From positions 1-18,329 of the forward strand of contig CAZMUZ010000076.1 of assembly GCA_964569315.1 (NCBI GenBank): a stretch of 18,329 nucleotides of DNA, written 5' to 3'. Below, piece after piece: positions 1 through 8,000 of this stretch. Within the stretch, counting starts at the first letter, position 1. The number at the start of each line of letters is the position of its first letter. Below the pieces are notes generated by a model that saw nothing but the letters and a program-made list of their open reading frames with translations, had not been told where the DNA came from and did not search any database. The stretch comes from CADEFF01 sp964569315 (GTDB lineage: Bacteria; Pseudomonadota; Alphaproteobacteria; Dongiales; Dongiaceae). The position numbers were made by a program, and so were the translations under genes.

Positions 1-489
1 CGCCAGCCCCCGCCGCATCAATTGCGTTCCGTATCCCCGTCCTTGAAGCACCGGATCGATCCCGATCAGAGGAATGTACCAGTGGGGATAATGGGGATGA
101 AAACCGGCCATCTGTTCGAACAGGGACAGCAATTCTCCAAGCCTCGGCGCGGGCGTATTTTGAGTAAAGAGCTCGACTATTGGCCCGTCGTCCGGTTGAA
201 CGCCCGGAGGCAACCACTGTGCGACGCCGACAAAATCGCCGATGACGTAGGCGGAGCCATGGTCGAAGGACTTGCCGCCGAACAGGGTCACCAACGGCAT
301 CATTGTGTTTATGAACTGAAGCGGGTCAGGCCATGCCCAGCGCACCATCGGATCGGCGCTGAACGCCAACGTCATGGTTGCCTCGAACCGGCTCCTGTCC
401 GATGCGGTGACTGGGCGAATCTCTAGTGCGCAGTCCTTGGCGGCTCCCGAGTTGAGCGGGAGACGCTCGTCCAGGATATCGAAGCGCAT
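1..489 (-). CDS. GNAT-family N-acetyltransferase, C-terminus cut off by window edge
   Basis: This is a partial gene reading leftward off the window; 163 codons are present and open to base 1. The translated C-terminal part reads HPHYPHWYIPLIGIDPVLQG followed by RGYGTQLMRRGLA. That is the GNAT motif A region: the beta-4 strand, then the Q/RxxGxG/A acetyl-CoA pyrophosphate loop (QGRGYG). Upstream segments such as the VRWAWPDP stretch fit acetyltransferases acting on small molecules or antibiotics, but the substrate cannot be told. I chose the ATG at 489 because GAGGAG lies 7-8 nt upstream; another ATG at 495 opens a different frame that does not give this protein. It diverges from the SARP-like regulator at 669 across 179 bp, so that regulator may control it (inference). 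The family call is firm; the function is unknown. Confidence 0.85.
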   Translation of the reverse strand, partial: MRFDILDERLPLNSGAAKDCALEIRPVTASDRSRFEATMTLAFSADPMVRWAWPDPLQFINTMMPLVTLFGGKSFDHGSAYVIGDFVGVAQWLPPGVQPDDGPIVELFTQNTPAPRLGELLSLFEQMAGFHPHYPHWYIPLIGIDPVLQGRGYGTQLMRRGLA

Positions 490-570
490 CGCATTTCTCC
501 TCGTCACGGAACGCTGCGTGCCGTTCCTTTGCGACCAATCTGCCGATGCACCGTCAGACCATTGCCAATC

Positions 571-603
571 CGGGCGTCAAACGCTCGTCAATCGGGCGTC
601 AAT
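571..603 (+). promoter_or_regulatory. Three tandem 11-bp direct repeats, probable SARP-type operator
   Basis: Three adjacent 11-mers are visible: CGGGCGTCAAA (571-581), CGCTCGTCAAT (582-592) and CGGGCGTCAAT (593-603). The CGTCAA core recurs at 575, 586 and 597, exactly one helical turn apart. SARP-family winged-helix activators are known to bind direct repeats of about 7 bp spaced 11 bp, overlapping the -35 region a few bp upstream of the -10. Here the last repeat ends 5 bp before TATCTT (609-614). Autoregulation by the downstream SARP-like gene, or control of the divergent acetyltransferase, is inferred. Confidence 0.55.
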
Positions 604-608
604 AGTGC

Positions 609-614
609 TATCTT
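609..614 (+). promoter_or_regulatory. -10-like hexamer TATCTT before the SARP-like regulator
   Basis: TATCTT matches the sigma70 -10 consensus at 4 of 6 positions and lies about 55 nt before the ATG at 669. No good -35 sits 16-18 bp upstream; the 11-bp repeats occupy that place, as in activator-dependent SARP promoters. Assignment from sequence alone is tentative. Confidence 0.35.
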
Positions 615-668
615 GAAATCAATTCACCCGGACAACGGACGATATACGCCGATGTCGGAGCGAATTTC

Positions 669-2654
669 ATGACGGCTTACCGGTTTCATCTCTTTGGCAC
701 GCCCAGTTTCGAGACTTCGGCGGGCCATTCGATTGCGATCCGATCGCGCAAGGGCGTTGGATTGCTGGCTCGTCTTGCCTTGGCCGGCGGCGAGCCGGTC
801 AGCCGCGATCAGCTTTGCGCGTTGCTATGGTCGACCCGGCAGACGGCCCAGGCCCGGGCGAGCCTGCGTCAGTTGCTCGTCGATCTGCGTCATGATTTCG
901 GCCATGCCGGCGACGTCTTCCATGTCGCAACCGATGGCGCCATCTCATGCGACGGAACGGCCATTGTGTCCGATGTCGCCGAGTTTCACCGACTCCGCGG
1001 TGCCGACGACCGGCGGACTCTGGAGCGGGCATTCGCCCTGCGGCGCGGCGAGTTCATCGAAGGCCTGGCGCCGGACGACGCTGCTTTCGCCGACTGGATC
1101 GACGAAAACCGCCGTTCGCTGGACAGTCTGTGGTACGAGGCGACGGCGAGGCTGCTTCGCGTTCTCGAGCGCGAAGGCGATCATCGGCGAAGTCTGGAAG
1201 TTGCCGGCCGATTGTTGTCCGTCGATCCGCTCTACGAGGTGGCCCACCAGTCGGTGATCAGAGCGCATCTTGCGATGAACAATCGTAGTTTCGCGCTCAG
1301 GCACTATAAGGAGTTCCGAGAAAAGCTCGATCGCGAGCTGGGCGTGGAACCGGATGCGCTGACCCAGCAAATCTTGCAAGTCGCATCGGCGCCACAGATG
1401 GCGTTGACCGCATCTGCCGGAGCATCGGCTCCTGTCATCGCAACGCGCAGACCGAAGACCTCGATCGCCGTCCTGCCTTTCGAGCTGCCCGCCCGGAATC
1501 CGCAAGATCTTCACTTCGCTGATGGACTGGCGGAAGATTTGAATACCGGGCTTTCCCGTTTCGCCGACCTGGCGGTCATCGCTCAAGCTTCGGTCAGGGA
1601 ATATACCCAGTCGGGCAAGGACAGGCCGCGCCAGTTGAATGCCGACTATTTGGTGTGCGGCAGCGTGCGGCGGGCAGAGCATCGCATCCGCGTCACGGCG
1701 AGCCTTGTTCATTCCGCCGACGGCACGATGCTCTGGTCCGAGCGCTTTGATTGCGGGCTCGGCGATGTCTTCGCGCTTCAGGACGACATCGTGCACCGTA
1801 TTGTCGCCGTGCTGGCGGCCCGCATCCAGGCGTTCGAGATGGCAAAGACACTGCAGAAGCCGGTGATCGATTATCAGGCCTACGACCTGTTCCTGAAAGC
1901 GAGGTTCCTTCAGCAGGCAAACAGCAAGGACGGCATCCTCGCGGCCCGAGCCCTGCTTCGCGAGGCAATCGAGCGCGAGGCTGGCTTCGCCTCAGCCTAT
2001 GCCGAACTGTCGCTCGGATATCTTGCCGAATACGAAAGCGATTGGAGCACCGATCATGGCGTCGCTGGGCGGGAGGCGCTTGCCATAGCCAGGCAAGCGG
2101 TCGCGATCGATCCCGCCAACAGCAACGCCCACCGGGCGCTTGCAGCCGCACAAATCTACTGCAATCGCAATTTCGACGCCGCCAAGGCCCATGCCGATAT
2201 GGCATTGGTGCAGAATCCGAACGATCAATTCACCATGTGTTTGTTGGGCCTCGCCTTGACTTGCAATGGTCATGTTGCGGAGGGCCAAAGCTACTCCGCC
2301 GAGTCTATCAAGCTTAACCCTCTCGTGCCGGAGTCCTGTCTTTACGCTCTCGCTCTTGGCGCCTATCTCGAAGGCAATTTCGCCGACGCGGTCAACGGCT
2401 TCGCCCGGATTTCCGGAACCTATGATGAAACGCTGGCCTGTCTGGCGGCGGCGCTCTGGAACCTCGGCCAGCGTGATACCGCGCAGGCGGCCATGCAGCG
2501 GTTCATGACGCTCAAACGCCAGAAAATGGCCGAGTATCCCGGCAACGACGCCGAACGATGGCGATCCTATCTTCTCCGGCTGATCCCGATTACCGATCGC
2601 GCCGCCGTCGAAAAGCTGTTCAAGGGATTCCGGAATGCGGGACTTCCGGTGTGA
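669..2654 (+). CDS. SARP-like transcriptional regulator: winged helix, BTAD and TPR C-terminus
   Basis: The protein has 661 residues. Residues 1-95 form an OmpR-type winged helix (FHLFGTPSFE... IRSRKGVGLLARLALAGG... VSRDQLCALLW... ASLRQLLVDLR). Residues about 100-240 match the bacterial transcriptional activator domain (BTAD), ending EKLDRELGVEPDALTQQI. Residues 264-385 resemble the segment found between DNA-binding and TPR parts of adenylate-cyclase-like TPR regulators (SIAVLPFE, FADGLAEDL, YLVCGSVRR, LWSERFD, FALQDDIVHRIV). The remainder is TPR-like helices (AYAELSLGYLAEYE, ARQAVAIDPANSNAHRALAAA). No cyclase catalytic domain and no NB-ARC ATPase are seen. The start at 669 has GGAG 8 nt upstream. 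It likely activates transcription through the 11-bp repeats at 571-603 (inference). The signal sensed by the TPR part is unknown. The next gene is over 200 bp away, so it is probably monocistronic. Confidence 0.85.
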   Translation: MTAYRFHLFGTPSFETSAGHSIAIRSRKGVGLLARLALAGGEPVSRDQLCALLWSTRQTAQARASLRQLLVDLRHDFGHAGDVFHVATDGAISCDGTAIVSDVAEFHRLRGADDRRTLERAFALRRGEFIEGLAPDDAAFADWIDENRRSLDSLWYEATARLLRVLEREGDHRRSLEVAGRLLSVDPLYEVAHQSVIRAHLAMNNRSFALRHYKEFREKLDRELGVEPDALTQQILQVASAPQMALTASAGASAPVIATRRPKTSIAVLPFELPARNPQDLHFADGLAEDLNTGLSRFADLAVIAQASVREYTQSGKDRPRQLNADYLVCGSVRRAEHRIRVTASLVHSADGTMLWSERFDCGLGDVFALQDDIVHRIVAVLAARIQAFEMAKTLQKPVIDYQAYDLFLKARFLQQANSKDGILAARALLREAIEREAGFASAYAELSLGYLAEYESDWSTDHGVAGREALAIARQAVAIDPANSNAHRALAAAQIYCNRNFDAAKAHADMALVQNPNDQFTMCLLGLALTCNGHVAEGQSYSAESIKLNPLVPESCLYALALGAYLEGNFADAVNGFARISGTYDETLACLAAALWNLGQRDTAQAAMQRFMTLKRQKMAEYPGNDAERWRSYLLRLIPITDRAAVEKLFKGFRNAGLPV

Positions 2655-2705
2655 AAGCGCTGGACGGTTCGAATTTAGAGGCTCCCTGACCCTCGCCCCT
2701 TCCGA

Positions 2706-2760
2706 GGCGGAGCGAGTTCTCGGACGCGCCGCATCGCTCCCTCCCCCATGGGGCGGCTGG
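2706..2760. repeat. Dispersed GC-rich intergenic repeat, copy 1 (diverged)
   Basis: The core 2712-2744 matches about 29 of 33 bases of the cores at 15688-15720 and 15771-15803; shared bases include TTCTCGGACG and GCCGCATCG. It ends in CTCCCTCCCCCATGGGGCGG, a partly self-complementary arm like the C-rich/G-rich arms of the other copies. It lies 50 bp downstream of the SARP-like gene. A 26-codon frame starting ATG 2748 inside it and ending at 2828 (Lys/Pro-rich) has no ribosome binding site, and I do not call it a gene. Confidence 0.6.
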
Positions 2761-2845
2761 TGAACACGCCGCCGAAGCCGCACAAGGCGAAGCCAGCCCC
2801 GAAGCACTGGAAGAAAACGGCTTCTTAATACTCGTTTTGGAACGT

Positions 2846-2871
2846 GGAGCCCAGTTGTGAGACTGGGCTCC
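2846..2871 (-). terminator. Perfect 10-bp stem hairpin after the small membrane protein gene
   Basis: GGAGCCCAGT (2846-2855) and ACTGGGCTCC (2862-2871) are exact inverse complements with a 6-nt loop. On the minus strand it starts 8 nt after the stop of the 32-codon gene. No clear U-tract follows on either strand, so it could be a Rho-independent terminator of weak type, an mRNA-stabilising stem, or an RNA element in its own right. Confidence 0.5.
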
Positions 2872-2879
2872 GAACGCCA

Positions 2880-2978
2880 CTAAACAACCGCCAGAATGAC
2901 GGCAATCGCCTGAAGGATGGTCTGAACCACCATCACGACCAGCGTAAGCCGGTGCCACGATGCCTTGCTCGGCTCCAT
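2880..2978 (-). CDS. Small single-pass membrane peptide, 32 aa, unknown function
   Basis: This is a 32-codon frame starting at ATG 2978 with AAGGAC as Shine-Dalgarno 5 nt upstream. The N-terminus MEPSKASWHR is polar and basic with one Trp; the remaining 22 residues (LTLVVMVVQTILQ then AIAVILAVV) form one hydrophobic helix that runs to the C-terminus. The N-in orientation follows from the basic N-terminus. The stop is followed directly by the perfect hairpin at 2846-2871. The codons are ordinary high-GC ones. It stands alone in about 1.1 kb without other recognisable genes. I know no named family. Size and topology resemble type I toxin peptides and other small membrane proteins, but that is analogy only. 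Confidence 0.55.
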   Translation of the reverse strand: MEPSKASWHRLTLVVMVVQTILQAIAVILAVV

Positions 2979-3632
2979 GGCTTGTCCTTACTGGAAAATA
3001 GGACGGCCAGCCTACTGGCAGCCGCACGGCCGGACCATCCCGCCGCGCGCCCATCCTATCCGAGTCGCCACACAACCTTTCCGGGAAATCTTCTCGAGAA
3101 GGGCGCGCCACTCTCGGCGCGTCAGGATCGGCTTAGACGTTCGGCCGCTGACTAGACTAGCCGGCTGTGCAGAGCGATAGGCAAGCGTCGCTTCCCGACG
3201 GCGCCAGGATGGGACAAACGCGGGTCACTAATGAAACCCAGTCTCGTCGATGTGCCCGAGTTCGACATGCTCCCTCGCGAGAAAATCCAGTGTGTCCGCC
3301 GACGACCGTTCTGCGGCCGTCTTCGGCGTCTTCGCGGTATCGGAGATCGGCAGCGGGTGACGGATGCGCGGCCACGGTGGCCGGGCTCGTTCCCCCGCGC
3401 GACCGCTGCCCCGCATTGGCCGAACGCGCTCCGCGCGTGACTGTGCCATCCCGGTCCGATGGCCTGCGATCGGGTTCCCGGGAGCATCGCCCGGCTGTCC
3501 GATTCGGCGCTCGTCGGGCTCGGCCGGACGACCGTTAGTCTCCTCTGTCCGCGACTTGGTGCCGAGCCGCTCCCGCTACCTTCGGTAAAATACGCAAATT
3601 TTCACGCTTACCGCGTTTCCGGGATGGGTTGC
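2979..3632. other. Non-coding stretch before narK promoter region
   Basis: I see no convincing gene here. Short open frames on both strands lack ribosome binding sites and recognisable motifs. Two adjacent palindromes stand out: TTTCC-G-GGAAA at 3078-3088 and the perfect 12-mer CTTCTCGAGAAG at 3090-3101. A small CGCGCC/GGCGCG stem follows at 3104-3121. A 24-codon minus-strand tail (TLDFLAREHVELGHIDETGF, stop near 3228) reads protein-like but has no supported start. Confidence 0.4.
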
Positions 3633-3646
3633 TTGCGCAAGCGCAA
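3633..3646. promoter_or_regulatory. NnrR/FNR-geometry box TTGCG-N4-CGCAA upstream of narK
   Basis: TTGCGCAAGCGCAA has exact 5-bp inverted arms around 4 bp, the geometry of Crp/Fnr-family sites. TTGCG with a CGCAA- or CACAA-type right arm is the form described for NnrR in Rhodobacter denitrification promoters, while FNR prefers TTGAT-N4-ATCAA. It lies about 142 bp before the narK ATG. A -10-like TTAACT at 3691-3696 would place the box about 60 bp upstream of a start site. Regulation by an Fnr/NnrR-type protein in response to low oxygen or nitrogen oxides is inferred; no such regulator is in the window. Confidence 0.5.
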
Positions 3647-3787
3647 ACAAGTCCTGCAACAAGCCGCTGGCCTGAAACCGGTCCAGGGTTTTAACTGGCG
3701 AGGTGATTCATCGCTGCGCGCCGCGTTGACGACCTGTCCTTTGACCGTTTGCGATCGCAGACGACCGAGCCTTGCAGAGGGGGGTGG

Positions 3788-5050
3788 ATGTCGGGACGTC
3801 GAAGCCTCATCGTCCTTCTTGCGACGACCTGGTCATTCACGATCTGTTTTGCCGTCTGGATGATGTTCGGCGTGACGGGCATTCCGATCCGCGAGCAACT
3901 GGGTCTGAATTCCCTCGAGTTCGGTCTGCTGACCGCAACGCCGGTGCTGACCGGCGCGCTGTTCCGGCTGCCGCTCGGCATCTGGACCGATCGCCTCGGC
4001 GGCCGCCGCATCATGCTGGCGCTCCTCGCCGGCTGCGCGGTGCCGGTCTGGCTCTCGGCCTACGCCGCGTCTTTCTGGCAGTTCCTGTCGCTTGGCCTGG
4101 CGCTCGGCCTCGTCGGCGCGTCCTTCTCGGTCGGCACCCCCTATGTGGCGCGTTTCTTTTCGAAGGAACGGCGGGGCTTCGCCATGGGCTTTTTCGGGGC
4201 AGGCACCATCGGCGCCGCGCTCAACATGTTCGTCGCACCCTGGCTGATCGACGCCTATGGCTGGCAGGTGGTGCCGAAGGTGTACGCCGCGGCGCTCGTC
4301 GCTACTGCCGTTATCTTCTGGATATTTTCGGCGCCGGACCCCGCGCGGACCGCAGTTTCGCCGTCGCTGCTTTCGCAACTTGCCGTGCTGCGCGACCCGC
4401 GCGTCTGGAAATATTGCCAGTACTACTCGATCGTTTTCGGCGGCTTCACGGCGCTTTCGATCTGGATGCCGCAATATTTCAGAGCCGAATATGGGTTGTC
4501 GATCGCGCAGGCGTCGCTGCTGGCGGCCTGCTTCGCGCTTCCCGCCGGCGCCTTCCGGGCACTGGGCGGCTGGCTGTCGGACCGGTTCGGGGCGCACGCC
4601 GTCACCTGGTGGGTGCTGTGGGTCGCCTGGGTCTGCCTGTTCCTGCTCTCCTACCCCAGGACCGAGCTGATCATTCACACCGTCGACGGCCCGATCCAAT
4701 TCGGGATCGCGCTGCCGATCTGGTTCTTCGCCATCCTGCTGTTCGTCCTGGGTATCGCCTTTGCCTGCGGCATGGCCTCGACGTTCAAATATATCGGCGA
4801 CGATTTTCCCGACTCCATGGGTGCCGTTTCGGGAATTGTCGGGATGGTCGGCGGGCTTGGAGGCTTTCTGCTGCCGATCATGTTCGGCGCGATCCTCGAT
4901 CGTCTCGGAATCAATTCGAGCTGCTTCATGCTGCTTTACGGCATCGTCGCGGTTTCGCTGGCGCTGAACTATGTGACAGAGGTGCGTCGCGCTCCGGTCA
5001 TGGGCGAGTCCGCCGGTGCGCCGACAACGCAATCTCCGTCATCGACCTGA
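3788..5050 (+). CDS. narK: NarK1-like nitrate/nitrite transporter (MFS)
   Basis: This is an MFS permease of 420 residues with about 12 hydrophobic helices. In the first half, TM2 carries R60 in GALFRLPLGIWTDRLGGRR, which includes the MFS loop motif. TM5 has the nitrate-signature-like GFFGAGTIGAALNM (135-147). In the second half R257 lies in PAGAFRALGGWLSDRFG, and a second Gly-rich signature GIVGMVGGLGG lies at 349-359. These two Arg residues correspond to the substrate-binding arginines known in NarK. The pattern fits NarK1 (proposed nitrate/proton symporter) rather than the NarK1-NarK2 fusion of Paracoccus; the transport mode is inference. I chose the ATG at 3788, preceded by GAGGGGGG, over an in-frame ATG at 3749 that adds 13 atypical residues. 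narG follows after 16 nt, so it is the first gene of the operon. Confidence 0.9.
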   Translation: MSGRRSLIVLLATTWSFTICFAVWMMFGVTGIPIREQLGLNSLEFGLLTATPVLTGALFRLPLGIWTDRLGGRRIMLALLAGCAVPVWLSAYAASFWQFLSLGLALGLVGASFSVGTPYVARFFSKERRGFAMGFFGAGTIGAALNMFVAPWLIDAYGWQVVPKVYAAALVATAVIFWIFSAPDPARTAVSPSLLSQLAVLRDPRVWKYCQYYSIVFGGFTALSIWMPQYFRAEYGLSIAQASLLAACFALPAGAFRALGGWLSDRFGAHAVTWWVLWVAWVCLFLLSYPRTELIIHTVDGPIQFGIALPIWFFAILLFVLGIAFACGMASTFKYIGDDFPDSMGAVSGIVGMVGGLGGFLLPIMFGAILDRLGINSSCFMLLYGIVAVSLALNYVTEVRRAPVMGESAGAPTTQSPSST

Positions 5051-5066
5051 ATGGAGGGAAAAGAGA

Positions 5067-8000
5067 ATGAGCCATTTCCTGGAGCGCCTCACTTATCTTT
5101 CCCGAAAGCGCGAAATCTTCGCCGACGGCCATGGCGAGCTGCGCGACGAAGATCGCATGTGGGAGGAGGGCTACCGGCAGCGCTGGCAGCACGACAAGAT
5201 CGTTCGCTCGACACATGGGGTAAACTGCACCGGCTCCTGCTCCTGGAAGATCTACGTCAAGAGCGGCGTCGTCACCTGGGAGATGCAGCAGACCGACTAC
5301 CCGCGCACGCGCCCGGGGATGCCCAATCACGAGCCGCGCGGATGCTCGCGCGGCGCGTCCTATAGCTGGTATCTCTACAGTGCGAGCCGCATCAAATATC
5401 CCCTGGTGCGCGGGCGCCTGATCAAGGCCTGGCGCGAGGCGCGCAAGACGCTTCAGCCCGTGGAGGCCTGGGCCTCCATCGCCGGCAACGCCGTAACGGC
5501 GAAATCATACAAGTCGATGCGCGGCCGGGGCGGCTTCGTGCGCTCTAGCTGGGATGAAGTCAGCGAGATCATTGCCGCGTCGAACATTCACACCATCAAG
5601 ACCTGGGGCCCGGACCGGGTCGTCGGCTTCTCGCCGATTCCGGCGATGTCGATGGTCTCCTATGCCTCGGGCTCGCGCTATCTCAGCCTGATCGGCGGCA
5701 CATTGCTGTCGTTTTACGACTGGTATTGCGACCTGCCGCCGTCGAGCCCGCAGACCTGGGGCGAGCAGACCGACGTGCCGGAATCCGCCGACTGGTACAA
5801 TTCCGGCTATATCATCGCCTGGGGCTCGAACATACCGCAGACGCGCACGCCCGATGCGCATTTCTTCGTCGAGGCGCGCTATAACGGCACCAAGGTCGTG
5901 GCGATCACCCCGGACTATGCCGAGGTCGCCAAACTCTCCGACCTCTGGCTGCACCCGAAGCAGGGCACCGATGCCGCGCTCGCCATGGCCATGGGCCATG
6001 TCATCCTGCGCGAGTTCTTTCTCGACCGGCAGGTGCCGTATTTCCAGGATTATACCCGCCGCTACACCGACATGCCGATGCTGGTCCGGCTGCGCCGGGA
6101 TGGAGCCCGCTGGGTCCCGGATCGCTACTTGCGACAGAGCGATCTCGTCGATGCACCGAAGAGCGGCCGGGCGGATTGGAAGACAGTGGCCGTCGCGGAA
6201 GAGAGCGGCGCGCTCGTCGTGCCGCAAGGCGCCATCGGCTATCGGTGGCCGGCCGAGGGCGAAGCCAAGGGGCGCTGGAATCTCGAGGAGAAGGACGGCG
6301 AGACCGGCGAGGATGTCCGTCTTGCGCTGAGCGTCGTCGATCGTCGCGACGATGTCGTGCCCGTGGCGTTTCCCTATTTCGGCGGCAAGCCGCACGAGCA
6401 TTTCCCCGAGAACGACCAGGGCAGCGATGTGCTGTTGCGCAACTTGCCGGTTCGCCGCGTCGTGCTGGCGGACGGCGAGGCGCATGTCGCGACCGTGTTC
6501 GATCTGCTCTGCGCCAACTATGGGCTCGACCGGGGCCTCGGCGGCGCCTGCGCGACCTCCTTCGAGGACGACGTCCCCTACACGCCGGTCTGGCAGGAGT
6601 CGATCACGGGCGTCGCGGCGGACAAGGCGATCGCCTTGGCGCGGGGCTTCGCCGAGAACGCCGAGAAGACCAAGGGACGCTCGATGGTGATCATCGGCGC
6701 CGGCATGAACCACTGGTACCATCAGGACATGGGCTACCGCTCGATCATCAACGTCCTGATGATGTGCGGCACGGTGGGCGTTTCCGGCGGCGGCTGGGCG
6801 CATTACGTCGGTCAGGAAAAGCTCAGGCCGCAGACCGGCTGGACCATGCTCGCCTTCGCGCTCGACTGGGTGCGGCCGCCCCGCCAGATGAACGGCACGT
6901 CCTTCTTTTACGCCCATAGCGACCAGTGGCGGTACGAGAAGCTCGACGTTGCGGAGCTTCTGTCGCCACTGGCGGACCCCGCGCCTTACCGCGGCAGCAT
7001 GATCGATCTCAACGTGCGGGCGGAGCGCATGGGCTGGTTGCCGTCGGCTCCGCAACTGGCGACCAATCCGCTGACGCTGGCGGCCGAGGCCGACAAAGCC
7101 GGCATCGCGATCAAGGACCATGTCGTCGCCGGATTGAAATCGGGCAACCTGCAGATGGCTTGCGAGGATCCCGACAATCCGGCGAATTTTCCCCGCAACC
7201 TGTTCATCTGGCGTTCGAACCTGTTCGGATCCTCCGGCAAGGGGCACGAATATTTCCTGCGCCATTTCCTCGGCACGCGCCATGGCCTTCAGGGCAGGGA
7301 TCTCGGCGAGATGGGCGGGGTCAAACCCCAGGAGGTCGCATGGCGCGACCCGGCGCCGGAGGGCAAGCTCGACCTCGTCGTCACGCTCGACTTCCGCATG
7401 TCGACCAGTTGCCTCTATTCCGACATCGTGCTGCCGACCGCGACCTGGTACGAGAAGAACGACCTCAACACCTCCGACATGCACCCCTTCATCCATCCGC
7501 TGTCGGCGGCGGTGGACCCGGTCTGGGAATCGCGCAGCGACTGGGAGACCTACAAGACCATCGCCAAGCGCTTCTCCGAGCTGGCGGAAGGTCATCTCGG
7601 CGTCGAACGCGACGTTGTGCTGGTGCCGATCCAGCACGACACCGCCGGCGAGCTTGCACAGCCCTTCGAGGTCAAGGACTGGAAGAAGCGCGAATGCGAT
7701 CTCGTCCCCGGCGTCACCGCGCCGCAGATCGCCGTGGTCGAGCGGGATTATCCCGACACCTATCGCCGCTTCACGGCGCTCGGTCCGCTTGCGGACAAGC
7801 TCGGCAATGGCGGCAAGGGCATCGGCTGGAATACCGAGCAGGAGGTGAAAGGTCTCGGCGGCCTGAACTACCGGGTGAACGACGGCGGGCCGACCGATGG
7901 CCGGCCGCGCATCGAAACCGACATCGACGCCGCGGAAACCATCATGTATCTCGCGCCGGAAACCAATGGCGAAGTCGCGGTCAAGGCCTGGGAAGCGCTC

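Noticed and set aside
2748..2828. 26-codon Lys/Pro-rich frame (NTPPKPHKAKPAPKHWKK)
   Set aside because: It begins inside a dispersed repeat, lacks a ribosome binding site and is very short; not enough to call a gene.
3231..3440. Plus-strand 69-codon frame starting MKPSLVDVPEFDML
   Set aside because: After about 20 residues it becomes Arg-rich shadow-like sequence; no ribosome binding site and no homology I recognise.
3749..3787. Upstream in-frame start for narK
   Set aside because: It adds 13 residues atypical for NarK; the ATG at 3788 has a strong purine-rich ribosome binding site and gives a normal N-terminus.
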